7,758 nucleotides of DNA from Streptomyces sp. WM6378 (GTDB lineage: Bacteria > Actinomycetota > Actinomycetes > Streptomycetales > Streptomycetaceae): the NCBI RefSeq assembly GCF_001279695.1, contig NZ_LGDD01000062.1, positions 1 to 7,758 on the forward strand, written 5' to 3'. The translations under genes and the position numbers were made by a program. Under the pieces are notes generated by a model that saw only the letters and a program-made list of their open reading frames with translations, was not told where the DNA came from and searched no databases. Positions within the stretch are counted from its first letter, which is position 1. Each line of letters starts with the position of its first letter. Shown here piece after piece: positions 1-5,633 of this stretch.

Positions 1-135
1 TTCCGAGGGCGTCGACTCAAGAGATGGAAGCGGCGCCACAACACCACCCACGCCAAGATCCGCTGCGTCGGCGAACAAGCCATGGCCGTCTTGAAGAGCT
101 GGCGCCTACTGCACAAGCTCCGCTGCAGCACCAAC
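1..135 (+). pseudogene. C-terminal fragment of IS5-family transposase
   Basis: Frame 1 from the left edge reads as the basic C-terminal part of an IS5-type (DDE_Tnp_4-like) transposase, with the recognisable stretches RRLKRWKRRHNTTHAKIRC, VGEQAMAVLKSWRLL and HKLRCSTN. In intact relatives, as I recall them, a short tail of roughly 15-20 residues follows CSTN. Here the frame changes character after codon 133-135 into Pro/Arg-rich sequence that does not look coding. The reading frame stays open well past this point, but I take that as a GC artefact. The N-terminal portion with most catalytic residues lies outside the window, so whether the left part is intact cannot be judged. Best read as a 3'-truncated transposase relic. 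The family call is from memory of the motif, not a search. Confidence 0.65.
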
Positions 136-160
136 CCGTCCGCGCGGGGCGGGCCGCCCT

Positions 161-421
161 ATGCAGGCGACCTCCCCGCTCCCGGCAGGAACACCAGGAG
201 GAACCATCGCACCCGGTCCAGGCGCCCGTTTCGCGCTCCTCAAGGCCGCTCTCGCCGGCCTGGGCGCGGCCCTTTTCCTTCTCGCCCCCACCCTCCCCGC
301 CTCCTGGGCCTACCCGGTCGGAGCCCTCTTCTTCGTGGCCTCGGCCATCACGGGCCGATGGCCCCGCCGAGGACCACCCACTCCCGCACAGCACGACGGC
401 CGACCACCCACCTCGGGGTAA
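161..421 (+). CDS. possible small membrane protein (hypothetical)
   Basis: An 86-codon ORF whose central part looks protein-like. Residues about 24-43 (FALLKAALAGLGAALFLLAP) and 46-64 (PASWAYPVGALFFVASAIT) form two hydrophobic segments separated by a Pro turn, followed by a basic WPRR, so the loop ends and C-terminus probably face the cytoplasm. Third positions are strongly G/C in this part. The first 20 codons from the ATG are Pro/Gly-rich and less convincing. A strong Shine-Dalgarno-like AGGAGG sits inside the ORF at 196-201, four bases before an in-frame ATC (206), which suggests the ancestral start was there and has been lost, or that ATC is used. The 25 bases before it derive from the region abutting the transposase relic. 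It could be a decayed or truncated gene. I do not recognise a family; a distant resemblance to YrhK-like two-helix proteins is only an impression. Confidence 0.35.
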   Translation: MQATSPLPAGTPGGTIAPGPGARFALLKAALAGLGAALFLLAPTLPASWAYPVGALFFVASAITGRWPRRGPPTPAQHDGRPPTSG

Positions 422-558
422 CCACAGAGCCGCCCGTACCGGTGAAACACCACCGCGCCCCCCTCCTGGCCTGCGACGTTTCCCCGGACCGAGGGAGCAC
501 GGTATTCGTGTTGCACCTCACGTTGCAGGCCGATGCCCCGCCGCCGGCCAAGCGGCAG

Positions 559-596
559 CACGAAGGCCCCGGGCGATGCCGCCCGGGGCCTTCGTG
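559..596. terminator. strong GC-rich hairpin terminator
   Basis: A perfect 16-bp stem (left arm 559-574 containing CGAAGGCCCCGGGC, right arm 581-596) with a 6-base loop GATGCC. There is no T-tract on either side, as is usual for actinobacterial terminators. It lies 43 bases beyond the stop of the minus-strand helicase relic, the expected place for that gene's terminator, and 138 bases beyond the small membrane ORF on the plus strand. It may therefore act in both directions. The structure is seen directly; the role is inferred. Confidence 0.75.
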
Positions 597-638
597 TACT
601 TCGCCTGAATCGGGTTCAACGACCGGCCGTATGCCGTG

Positions 639-906
639 TCACGCCCACTCGATGCCCAGCTCCCGCAGCGCCTCCGACTGCTCCAGAGCGAGCTTGTCCC
701 GCCTTGATTTGGTGTTGGTGATCCATACGCCGAGTTTCACGACCACCGGCGAGGTCTAGCCCTCGATCGCGACGTGTTCTGTGTGGCCGCGGGGGACGTG
801 GTGGCGGCCTGCGCGGGCGATGTACTGGGCCCGGGGAGCTGCTACGCCCGCTGGAGGACCGCAGATGCCTTCACGGCCGTCTTCCCGCCGCCGTTGGCTG
901 CCGGGG
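639..906 (-). pseudogene. helicase-associated-domain protein, C-terminal remnant with amber stop and frameshift
   Basis: Read on the minus strand this stretch gives the C-terminus typical of Streptomyces DEAD/DEAH helicase-associated (HA domain, PF03457-type) proteins: ARAQYIARAG-RHHVPRGHTEHVAIEG, then VVVKLGVWITNTKSRRDKL, ending LRELGIEWA with TGA at 639-641. Two lesions are visible. An in-frame TAG (complement of 756-758) follows VAIEG, where relatives commonly have Gln, consistent with CAG to TAG. Around 841-850 the frame shifts by one base: upstream the coherent reading is GGGKTAVKASAVLQR, matching the linker before the domain, but it is out of frame with the rest. Upstream of about 906 I cannot follow the protein, so the helicase core is gone or unrecognisable. 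HA domains are thought to bind nucleic acid; this copy cannot make the intact protein. The family is recognised from memory. Confidence 0.7.
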
Positions 907-1598
907 CCGGGGGCGGAGAGCGTGCCGTTACGGCCCTCACGGCAGCGTGTCCGGTGGAGGCCTGTACGGCGCGTGGCGAACTGGTTGATACACCAATGGT
1001 TCCTCGCTCAGGGCCTCTTGTCTTGTGCCCCGCACCTGTAGTCCGCGCGCTCAGGTCGCTGCTTCAATCAACCCCGCCCCAGGCCACCGAACACTGAGGA
1101 GCTGGCATGGATCTGCGTACCTGGACGAGTCCGGCACCGGCAGCGTGCGTTGGGGCGAGCCCGGCCGGCGTGCTGCCCGGCTCGCTGGCAGCACGTGCCG
1201 ATGACGCCCGTCGGTTTCCTCAGCGGACGGAGAGGCGCAAGAACAAACCGGGACCTCCTCAAGCGGATTGATCGTGCGGCTCCCCGGGGCCCCAGACCTT
1301 GTGCGGCTGCCCGCCCGGCTCCCTCGGCCGGAAGGTCCTCCCTGCACTCCTGATGGTCAGCGGACCCGGACCAGCCGGATCCCCGGGACCTGGGCAACGC
1401 CTGCGCGGATGCGTCCGTGTTGCTGAGCCGGAGTCAAGGGCGGGCGCAAGGTCGGCGGCTGTGACGCCTGCTCCGCCCGGTGGTGGTGGCGAGTGTCTAC
1501 CCGGCTTCCACGGTCCGGGCGACAACTGTGCGGCTTTTCCCTGTCAGGCCTTCCGCGTCGAGCGATGCGACGGCACCACTCTCGACGGTTTCGTGGCG
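907..1598. other. stretch without a convincing gene
   Basis: About 690 bases between the helicase relic and the hairpin before the secreted-protein genes. Several ORFs of 60-110 codons exist in all frames, but none has a recognisable motif, a matched ribosome binding site, or steady codon character. Short pieces on the minus strand near 907-1010 may be further helicase debris too decayed to read. The long plus-strand frame open from 1299 into the first secreted gene is only the upstream extension of that gene. An inverted repeat at 1169-1195 is listed separately. Confidence 0.5.
1169..1195. repeat. inverted repeat (9-bp stem)
   Basis: CGTGCTGCC (1169-1177) and GGCAGCACG (1187-1195) are perfect inverted copies around a 9-base loop. 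No gene ends or begins at a distance that would make a terminator or leader obvious. In sequence this GC-rich a 9-bp stem can arise by chance, so no function is assigned. Confidence 0.4.
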
Positions 1599-1626
1599 GC
1601 CGAGCGCGGACGGGACCGCGCTCGGC
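1599..1626. terminator. hairpin upstream of the secreted-protein genes
   Basis: A perfect 11-bp stem, GCCGAGCGCGG (1599-1609) with CCGCGCTCGGC (1616-1626), and a 6-base loop ACGGGA. It lies 83 bases before the start of the first secreted-protein gene. It may be a terminator insulating that gene from upstream transcription, or part of its 5' leader if transcription starts further up. I see no T-tract. The structure is certain; the role is not. Confidence 0.5.
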
Positions 1627-1697
1627 GGCGAGGCGGAAGCAATCAGTGCCTTCTTTGCACGCGGCCATGTCACCTGAGCCGCGTTCAAACCGAGAAT

Positions 1698-1703
1698 AAG
1701 GAG
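1698..1703 (+). promoter_or_regulatory. ribosome binding site of first secreted-protein gene
   Basis: AAGGAG six bases before ATG 1710. It fixes the start of a gene whose frame is open for another 137 codons upstream; the signal peptide beginning at this ATG agrees. Confidence 0.8.
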
Positions 1704-1709
1704 AATGCG

Positions 1710-2786
1710 ATGGAGCAGAAGTCGGTGCGGCGGCTAGCCGCGGGAAAGGCGCTGGTCGTAGGCGTTCTGCTGGTTCTGGTGGTGCCGGGGGCCGCTTACG
1801 CCAACTCTGTGACCGTGACCGTGAAGACCCCCGGGGCCACGCTGGGACCCGCAACCATCGACTCCTCGATCTCAGCGAGCGCCCACTGCGCCAGCGGTCT
1901 CCTTTCCGGCGGCGGGATCGGGCAGGTCACCGGCACGGGTGCGGGGTCGAACGGTAACCACGTGCTGGGCACCGAGCCCAGCCCCGACGGTGCGACCGAA
2001 TACACCGGCTCAACCGGGGTCGTCGGCACCGACGTGGCGTACTGGATCGCGAAGGGCGGAAGCGGAGGCCAGGTCAACTCCGCCTTCTCCACCACTCCCT
2101 ACGCGATGTGCCTCACCAGCAACCTGATCAACCACACCCAGATCGTCATGAACAAGGTCAACGCGCCCACCACCGCGGGGTCGGTGGGCCTGGTGACGGC
2201 GACCTGCCCGGCCAGCACGGTCCTGCTCGGTGGCGGCGCCCTGGTCACACCGGGCAATACCGGCAACTTCAAGGCGATCGCCAGTTTCCCCACCTTCAAC
2301 AACACCGCTCACGACTTCGGCCAGAAAGCCGCAGCGGACGGAGAGACCAACCCCGACTCCTGGAGTGCCGTTGGGTGGGACAACAGCACGAACGCCAGTA
2401 ACGAGACGTACGCCTATGCGGTCTGCAGCGGGAACGGCATCGGCGTCAGCGGTGTCACCGTGAAGGCCCGCTACAGCGAGGTGGCCGGCCCGACCACGGG
2501 CAGCACGGGCCTGAACACGACAGTCACCTGCGGCTCAGGGGACGGGAAGCTCGTCAGCGGAGGCGCCGCCGTCAGCGGAGGCGGCGTGACCACCACCGAC
2601 TTCACCGGACCGGGCTCAGCCGGCGACCACCTCAACGGAAGCTTCCCCAGCGATTCCAGCGGCAACCCCGTCAGCGACGGGACCACCACGGCGGCGTCCT
2701 GGACGGCCTTCACCCACAGCGGGGGCACCGGGGCGGCGAGCACCCATTCCGACGTCTGGGCGCTGTGCGCCAACGACGGCGTCTGA
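1710..2786 (+). CDS. secreted protein with three cysteine-bracketed modules, copy A
   Basis: 358 residues, function unknown. Residues 1-31 are a Sec-type signal peptide: basic RR at 7-8 and K13, hydrophobic 14-25, PGAAYA with cleavage after Ala31. The mature part holds three modules of about 100 residues. Each starts with a beta-type stretch (VTVTVKT, TQIVMNK, VTVKARY), then Cys and a Gly-rich L-[LV/L]-[S/G]-GG-[GA] turn, and ends with a Trp some 15-25 residues before a closing Y/W-A-x-Cys. Cysteines are C60-C134, C166-C239 and C274-C353 (spacings 74, 73 and 79), the only six in the protein, so one disulfide per module is likely. There is no C-terminal membrane helix, LPXTG or peptidoglycan-binding motif, so it is probably released. 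The next gene is a paralogue 128 bases downstream, same strand, possibly one transcript. The start is set by AAGGAG at 1698. I do not recognise a characterised family; similar Cys/Gly repeats seem to occur in other actinobacterial secreted proteins, but this is memory only. Confidence 0.9.
   Translation: MEQKSVRRLAAGKALVVGVLLVLVVPGAAYANSVTVTVKTPGATLGPATIDSSISASAHCASGLLSGGGIGQVTGTGAGSNGNHVLGTEPSPDGATEYTGSTGVVGTDVAYWIAKGGSGGQVNSAFSTTPYAMCLTSNLINHTQIVMNKVNAPTTAGSVGLVTATCPASTVLLGGGALVTPGNTGNFKAIASFPTFNNTAHDFGQKAAADGETNPDSWSAVGWDNSTNASNETYAYAVCSGNGIGVSGVTVKARYSEVAGPTTGSTGLNTTVTCGSGDGKLVSGGAAVSGGGVTTTDFTGPGSAGDHLNGSFPSDSSGNPVSDGTTTAASWTAFTHSGGTGAASTHSDVWALCANDGV
2276..2364 (+). repeat. near-identical block shared by the two secreted-protein genes (copy 1)
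   Basis: These 89 bases match 3481-3569 at 86 positions without a gap. They encode the end of the module-2 core, about residues 190-218 (IASFPTFN-TAHDFGQKAAADGETNP). The rest of the two genes is clearly more diverged, for example residues 151-160 share only one identity. Confidence 0.85.
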
Positions 2787-2914
2787 ATCACCGGCGCCAC
2801 CGAGCACTGCCGGGCCGCCGCCCGCCCGCGGATAACCGTCACACAACGCCGGCTCCGAACGACCCTGCCAGGCCAGGTCCGTTCGCCGCGTTGACATCAG
2901 AAAGGCAGCATCCG

Positions 2915-4054
2915 ATGAAGAACAAATTCCTGCGGCGGCCCTCCCTGGGGAAGACGCTGATCCTGGGCGCCGTGGTCGCCGTGGCGATGCCGGGAACCGC
3001 CTACGCCGATCCCATCAACGTCACCGTGACGTCCCCCGGAGCCACCATGGGCCCCGCAACCCCCTTCACGGGTGTCTCGTCCCATGCGGACTGCGGCGAC
3101 GGTCTCGTTTCGGGCGGCGGGATCGACCAGACGACCGGTGACGACCGGCAGGGGAACGGCAACCACGTGATGGGCATCGCGCCCAGCGCCGACGGCCTCA
3201 CCGAATACACCGACGCAACCGGCGTCGTCGGCACCGACGCGAAGCACTGGCTCGCGTTCGGCGGAAGCGGGAGCAACTCCAGCCCCGCTTTCTCCACCAC
3301 TCCTTACGCAGTGTGTCTTTCGAGTCATCGGATCAAGCACACCCAGGTCGTCATGAACAAGATCGCCGGACCCAGTGCCGGGCAGACGGCGAAGCTCGTC
3401 GTGGCCACCTGCCCGACCGGTACGGTCCTGCTCGGTGGCGGCGCCCGGACCACCCCCGCCAGCGTCGGCAGCCTCAAGCCGATCGCCAGTTTCCCCACGT
3501 TCAACGACACCGCTCACGACTTCGGCCAGAAAGCCGCAGCGGACGGAGAGACCAACCCCAACTCCTGGACGGCCGTCGGGGGAATCGGCGGCGGACGCGA
3601 CAGCGGCAACACGACCTACGCCTACGCGATCTGCAGCGCAGACCGCATCCGCCTCAACAGCATCAGCACGAACGTCCACTTCCGTGAGCTGAGCGGCCCC
3701 ACCACGGCAGGTACGAGCCGGACGGCGACAGTCGGCTGCGCAGACAACGAGGAAGAGCACAACAGGCAGGACCGCAACGGGCAGCGGCACGACGCGGGGA
3801 TCCTGGTCAGTGGAGGCGCCGCCGCCAGCGGAGGCAACGTGACGACGACGGATTTCACCAAGGCAGGATCGGGCGGAACCCACCTCATCGGAAGCTTCCC
3901 CAGCGACTCCGACGGCAAGCCGGTCAGTGACGGGACCACCACGGCCGCGGACTGGACAGCCGCGGTCCACATCGGGGGATCACCCTCGCCGAACACCTAC
4001 TCCGACGTCTGGGCGCTCTGCCTGAACCTGCACCCCGAGCACCAAGAGGGATGA
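2915..4054 (+). CDS. secreted protein with three cysteine-bracketed modules, copy B
   Basis: 379 residues, paralogue of the preceding gene; function unknown. Signal peptide 1-31 (KNK, RR at 7-8, hydrophobic 14-25, PGTAYA with cleavage after Ala31). Cysteines are C60-C134, C166-C240 and C275-C369; the first three occupy exactly the same positions as in copy A. Over residues 1-220, which align without gaps, I count 130 identities. The main difference is in module 3: 21 residues separate C275 from LVSGG, against 6 in copy A, because of a very polar insert (EEEHNRQDRNGQRHD). That lengthens the last Cys-Cys spacing to 94. The C-terminus also carries a short polar tail, NLHPEHQEG, replacing NDGV. 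The frame is open far upstream, but the signal peptide places the start at 2915; the ribosome binding site is weak (AAAGG at 2901-2905). The 128-base gap after copy A shows no clear terminator, so co-transcription is plausible. An IS256-type end begins 24 bases after the stop, and no terminator of its own is visible. Confidence 0.9.
   Translation: MKNKFLRRPSLGKTLILGAVVAVAMPGTAYADPINVTVTSPGATMGPATPFTGVSSHADCGDGLVSGGGIDQTTGDDRQGNGNHVMGIAPSADGLTEYTDATGVVGTDAKHWLAFGGSGSNSSPAFSTTPYAVCLSSHRIKHTQVVMNKIAGPSAGQTAKLVVATCPTGTVLLGGGARTTPASVGSLKPIASFPTFNDTAHDFGQKAAADGETNPNSWTAVGGIGGGRDSGNTTYAYAICSADRIRLNSISTNVHFRELSGPTTAGTSRTATVGCADNEEEHNRQDRNGQRHDAGILVSGGAAASGGNVTTTDFTKAGSGGTHLIGSFPSDSDGKPVSDGTTTAADWTAAVHIGGSPSPNTYSDVWALCLNLHPEHQEG
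3481..3569 (+). repeat. near-identical block shared by the two secreted-protein genes (copy 2)
   Basis: The partner of 2276-2364, offset 1205 bases, with three substitutions. A second short identical run, TCCTGCTCGGTGGCGGCGCC, occurs at 2221 and 3426 with the same offset. Confidence 0.85.
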
Positions 4055-4078
4055 CACTCCTCGATATTGCCCTGGTAA

Positions 4079-4675
4079 GGGCGTGTCCGGAAGATCGTGT
4101 AAGTCCGTGATCTGATGACTCTGGCGGGGCCGGGTGGCCTCGCCGGGTCGGAGAGGCAGGATCGCGTGACTGAGACTGAGATATCCGAGGCCGCCGTTGA
4201 CGGGCAGCTCCCGCCGGAGCAGGTCGAGGCTGTGCTCGCGCAGTCGATGGATTCGGCTGACGCCACCGGTGCCCCGCTGGCCGGGGAGGGCGGGCTGCTG
4301 CAGCAGTTGTCGAAGGCTCTGTTCGAGCGGGCCCTGCAGGCCGAGATGAGTGAACACCTTGGCTATGAGAAGGGCGATCCGGCCGGCCGCGGCTCGGGGA
4401 ACAGTCGCAACGGCACGGCCGCGAAGACCGTCCTGACCGACGTCGGACCGGTCGAGGTCGAGGTGCCCCGGGACCGCACCGGCGCCTTCGAGCCGCAGAT
4501 CGTTCCGAAGAACGCCCGGCGCCTGTAGGGCTTCGACGAGCAGGTCCTGGCGCTCTACGCCCGCGGCATGTCCGTGCGCGACATGCAGTCCTACCTGGCG
4601 AAGATGTACGGCACCGACGTCTCGCCGGACCTCATCTCCAAGGTGACCGATGCGGTCAACGACGAGATCACCGCA
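4079..4675 (+). mobile_element. truncated IS256-family element (left end and 5' half)
   Basis: The stretch beginning GGGCGTGTCCGG at 4079 and continuing through ATCGTGTAAGTCCG resembles the terminal inverted repeat of actinobacterial IS256-type elements. It lies at the expected distance (about 85 bases) before a Mutator/IS256-type transposase start. Transposase similarity ends near 4675, and I found no inverted copy of the left end further right in the window, so the right half is missing. The left end starts 24 bases after the stop of secreted-protein copy B; without the right end a target duplication cannot be tested. Confidence 0.65.
4166..4675 (+). pseudogene. IS256-family transposase, amber-interrupted and 3'-truncated
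   Basis: The frame reads VTETEISEAAVDG, QLSKALFERALQAEMSEHLGYE, GNSRNGTAAKTVLTDVGPVEVEVPRDR, FEPQIVPKNARRL, then an in-frame TAG (4526-4528), then [40 protein letters not shown]. This is the N-terminal zinc/DNA-binding-like half of Mutator-type (IS256) transposases. After NDEITA, about 4675, the sequence no longer matches. Relatives continue into the first catalytic Asp (PV-x-F-x-D), which is absent here, so none of the DDE residues is present and the product could not catalyse transposition. I place the start at GTG 4166, where the family usually begins; an ATG at 4115 is in frame but adds atypical Gly-rich residues. The amber codon is in frame with both halves, so it is a nonsense mutation rather than a frameshift. 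Confidence 0.8.
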
Positions 4676-5136
4676 CGAGAAGGAGCCGTCGGCTGGGCAG
4701 TGGCGCTGCCGACGGGCTGGCAACGACGCTTCTCGTTGTCGGACATGCGTTTCGTTGTCTTCGCGAAGGTCCTGGGCAGCGAAGAGGGTGCGGGTGCGGG
4801 GGGGGGCGATCTTGGAGGTGTCCGGCGCGACAAGGAGTATGGCAGTCCCGCCACATGCGTTGATGTATCAACCGTTGTCGGTGCTGCACGCGTCGGTGAG
4901 CCAAGACAGGGGGATATGGCCGCATTGCTCCTCGCAATCCACGCAGGGTTCGCGGGCGGCTTGGAGGGCCGCGTGGGCGGTGGCGGCGCTGTTCAGGAGT
5001 GCTGTGGTGCCCAGGATGGGGCTGTTGCGGCTATCGACGCGATGCGCTGCATGGAGGCTCCAAGGCTCTGCGGGGGAGCGGGGCTGGCGCCAGAGACCGT
5101 AGGAGGCAAGGGCGCCTCTCCCATGGGCGCGTCAGT
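4676..5136. other. decayed stretch, unrecognised minus-strand coding remnant
   Basis: No intact gene. On the minus strand one frame is open between stops at 5132-5134 and 4868-4870 (87 codons). It contains protein-like sequence: [56 protein letters not shown]. Its closely spaced cysteines (CVDCEEQC) could have bound a metal. It has no ATG, GTG or TTG start before the cysteines, so it cannot be a normal gene. The same frame continues beyond the TGA with more ordered sequence ([23 protein letters not shown]) and then meets a run of nine G (4798-4806), a likely slippage site. I read this as the relic of an unknown gene; I do not recognise its family. Confidence 0.4.
4686..4715. repeat. inverted repeat just after the transposase breakpoint
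   Basis: CCGTCGGC (4686-4693) and GCCGACGG (4708-4715) are perfect inverted copies around a 14-base loop. They lie about 10 bases past the point where the IS256 transposase similarity stops. This may be chance in GC-rich DNA or part of whatever sequence replaced the element's right half. Confidence 0.35.
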
Positions 5137-5250
5137 TCACCGCGTCGGCACGCAGGTGTAGGCCATGCGGGTGAAGGGGTGGGCGGCTTTGCTGTTCTTG
5201 GGCCGCCCTTTGCCGTGGCCGGGCAGAGAAACGGGTGTCCGGCCCAGCCT
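5137..5250 (-). pseudogene. possible C-terminal tail of a transposase
   Basis: Minus-strand reading [37 protein letters not shown] ends with TGA at 5137-5139. A basic Gly-Lys-Gly-Arg-Pro-Lys-Asn-Ser-Lys tail of this kind is typical of the C-termini of several DDE transposases in Streptomyces, but I cannot name the group. No upstream part is present: the sequence directly upstream is the end of the YjbR-family gene, whose stop is at 5253. It therefore looks like an element remnant abutting that gene. Weak call from a short motif; it could equally be another decayed gene end. Confidence 0.35.
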
Positions 5251-5252
5251 GG

Positions 5253-5615
5253 TCAGGGCCGGTGATGTGCGGTCCGGCCGGGCAGGCCGTCCACTACGCA
5301 CTGCCAGGAGTGGCTGATCATTTCGGCGAGTTCGTCGTCCGGTACGGTGCCGTCGAGGTGGATGGTGATCCAGTGCCAGCGGGGGCCCTGGTATCCGTAT
5401 CCGGGGCGTACTGCGGGGTACTGCTCGTACAGGTGCAGGGCGAGGGCGGATGCGCACTTCACGCTCAGTCGGTCGGGCTGGGAGGTGTTGGCTGCTGCCA
5501 GGGTGGCGAAGATCTTGCCGCGGGTCTTGTAGACGGGCCGGTGCGGGCCCCATGGCTCTTCCTCGCTGACCTCGGGCAGGTCCAGGGCGTAGGCCGCGAC
5601 ATCGTCGGGATTCAT
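5253..5615 (-). CDS. MmcQ/YjbR family protein
   Basis: About 120 residues, the normal length for the family, which has a CyaY-like fold and is often annotated as DNA-binding, although the biological role is poorly defined. Family hallmarks are visible from the N-terminus: AAYALDLPEVSEEEPWGPHRPVYK, GKIFATLA, LSVKC, then PGYGYQGPRWHWITIHLDGTVPDDELAEMISHSW near the C-terminus (the usual PG-x-x-x-x-[K]-x-H/W-x-W-[IN]-T-V block) and a final VVDGLPGR. I chose the ATG at 5615 (MNPDDVAAY) because AAGGA lies about ten bases before it and relatives begin similarly. An in-frame ATG at 5633 would add MKDSTR but has no ribosome binding site. Neighbours are a transposase-like tail immediately downstream and a 345-base gap upstream before the VOC gene on the same strand, so it is probably its own transcription unit. 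Confidence 0.85.
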   Translation of the reverse strand: MNPDDVAAYALDLPEVSEEEPWGPHRPVYKTRGKIFATLAAANTSQPDRLSVKCASALALHLYEQYPAVRPGYGYQGPRWHWITIHLDGTVPDDELAEMISHSWQCVVDGLPGRTAHHRP

Positions 5616-5633
5616 TCGGGTGCTGTCCTTCAT

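Noticed and set aside
1299..1709. Upstream in-frame extension of copy A from an ATG at 1299
   Set aside because: It has no ribosome binding site, a Pro/Gly/Arg-rich translation, and would bury the signal peptide in the protein interior; the start at 1710 has both AAGGAG and the signal peptide.
1710..1802. Twin-arginine (Tat) export of the secreted proteins
   Set aside because: Both signal peptides have an RR pair, but RRLAAGK and RRPSLGK lack the full S/T-RR-x-F-L-K motif; the compact shape with AYA cleavage fits Sec better.
2891..2896. TTGACA resembling a -35 box before copy B
   Set aside because: It is only 19 bases before the start codon; a matching -10 would fall on the ATG itself, so it cannot drive normal translation of this gene.
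2897..3970. Long minus-strand ORF of 357 codons opposite secreted-protein copy B
   Set aside because: It is the antisense shadow of a well-supported gene; its translation is a Gly/Val/Arg/Asp-rich string with no domain, typical of GC-rich antisense frames.
5230..5242. GGGTGTCCGG resembling the IS256-type terminal sequence
   Set aside because: It has the same orientation as the left end rather than inverted and the match does not extend beyond about ten bases, so it is not the missing right end.
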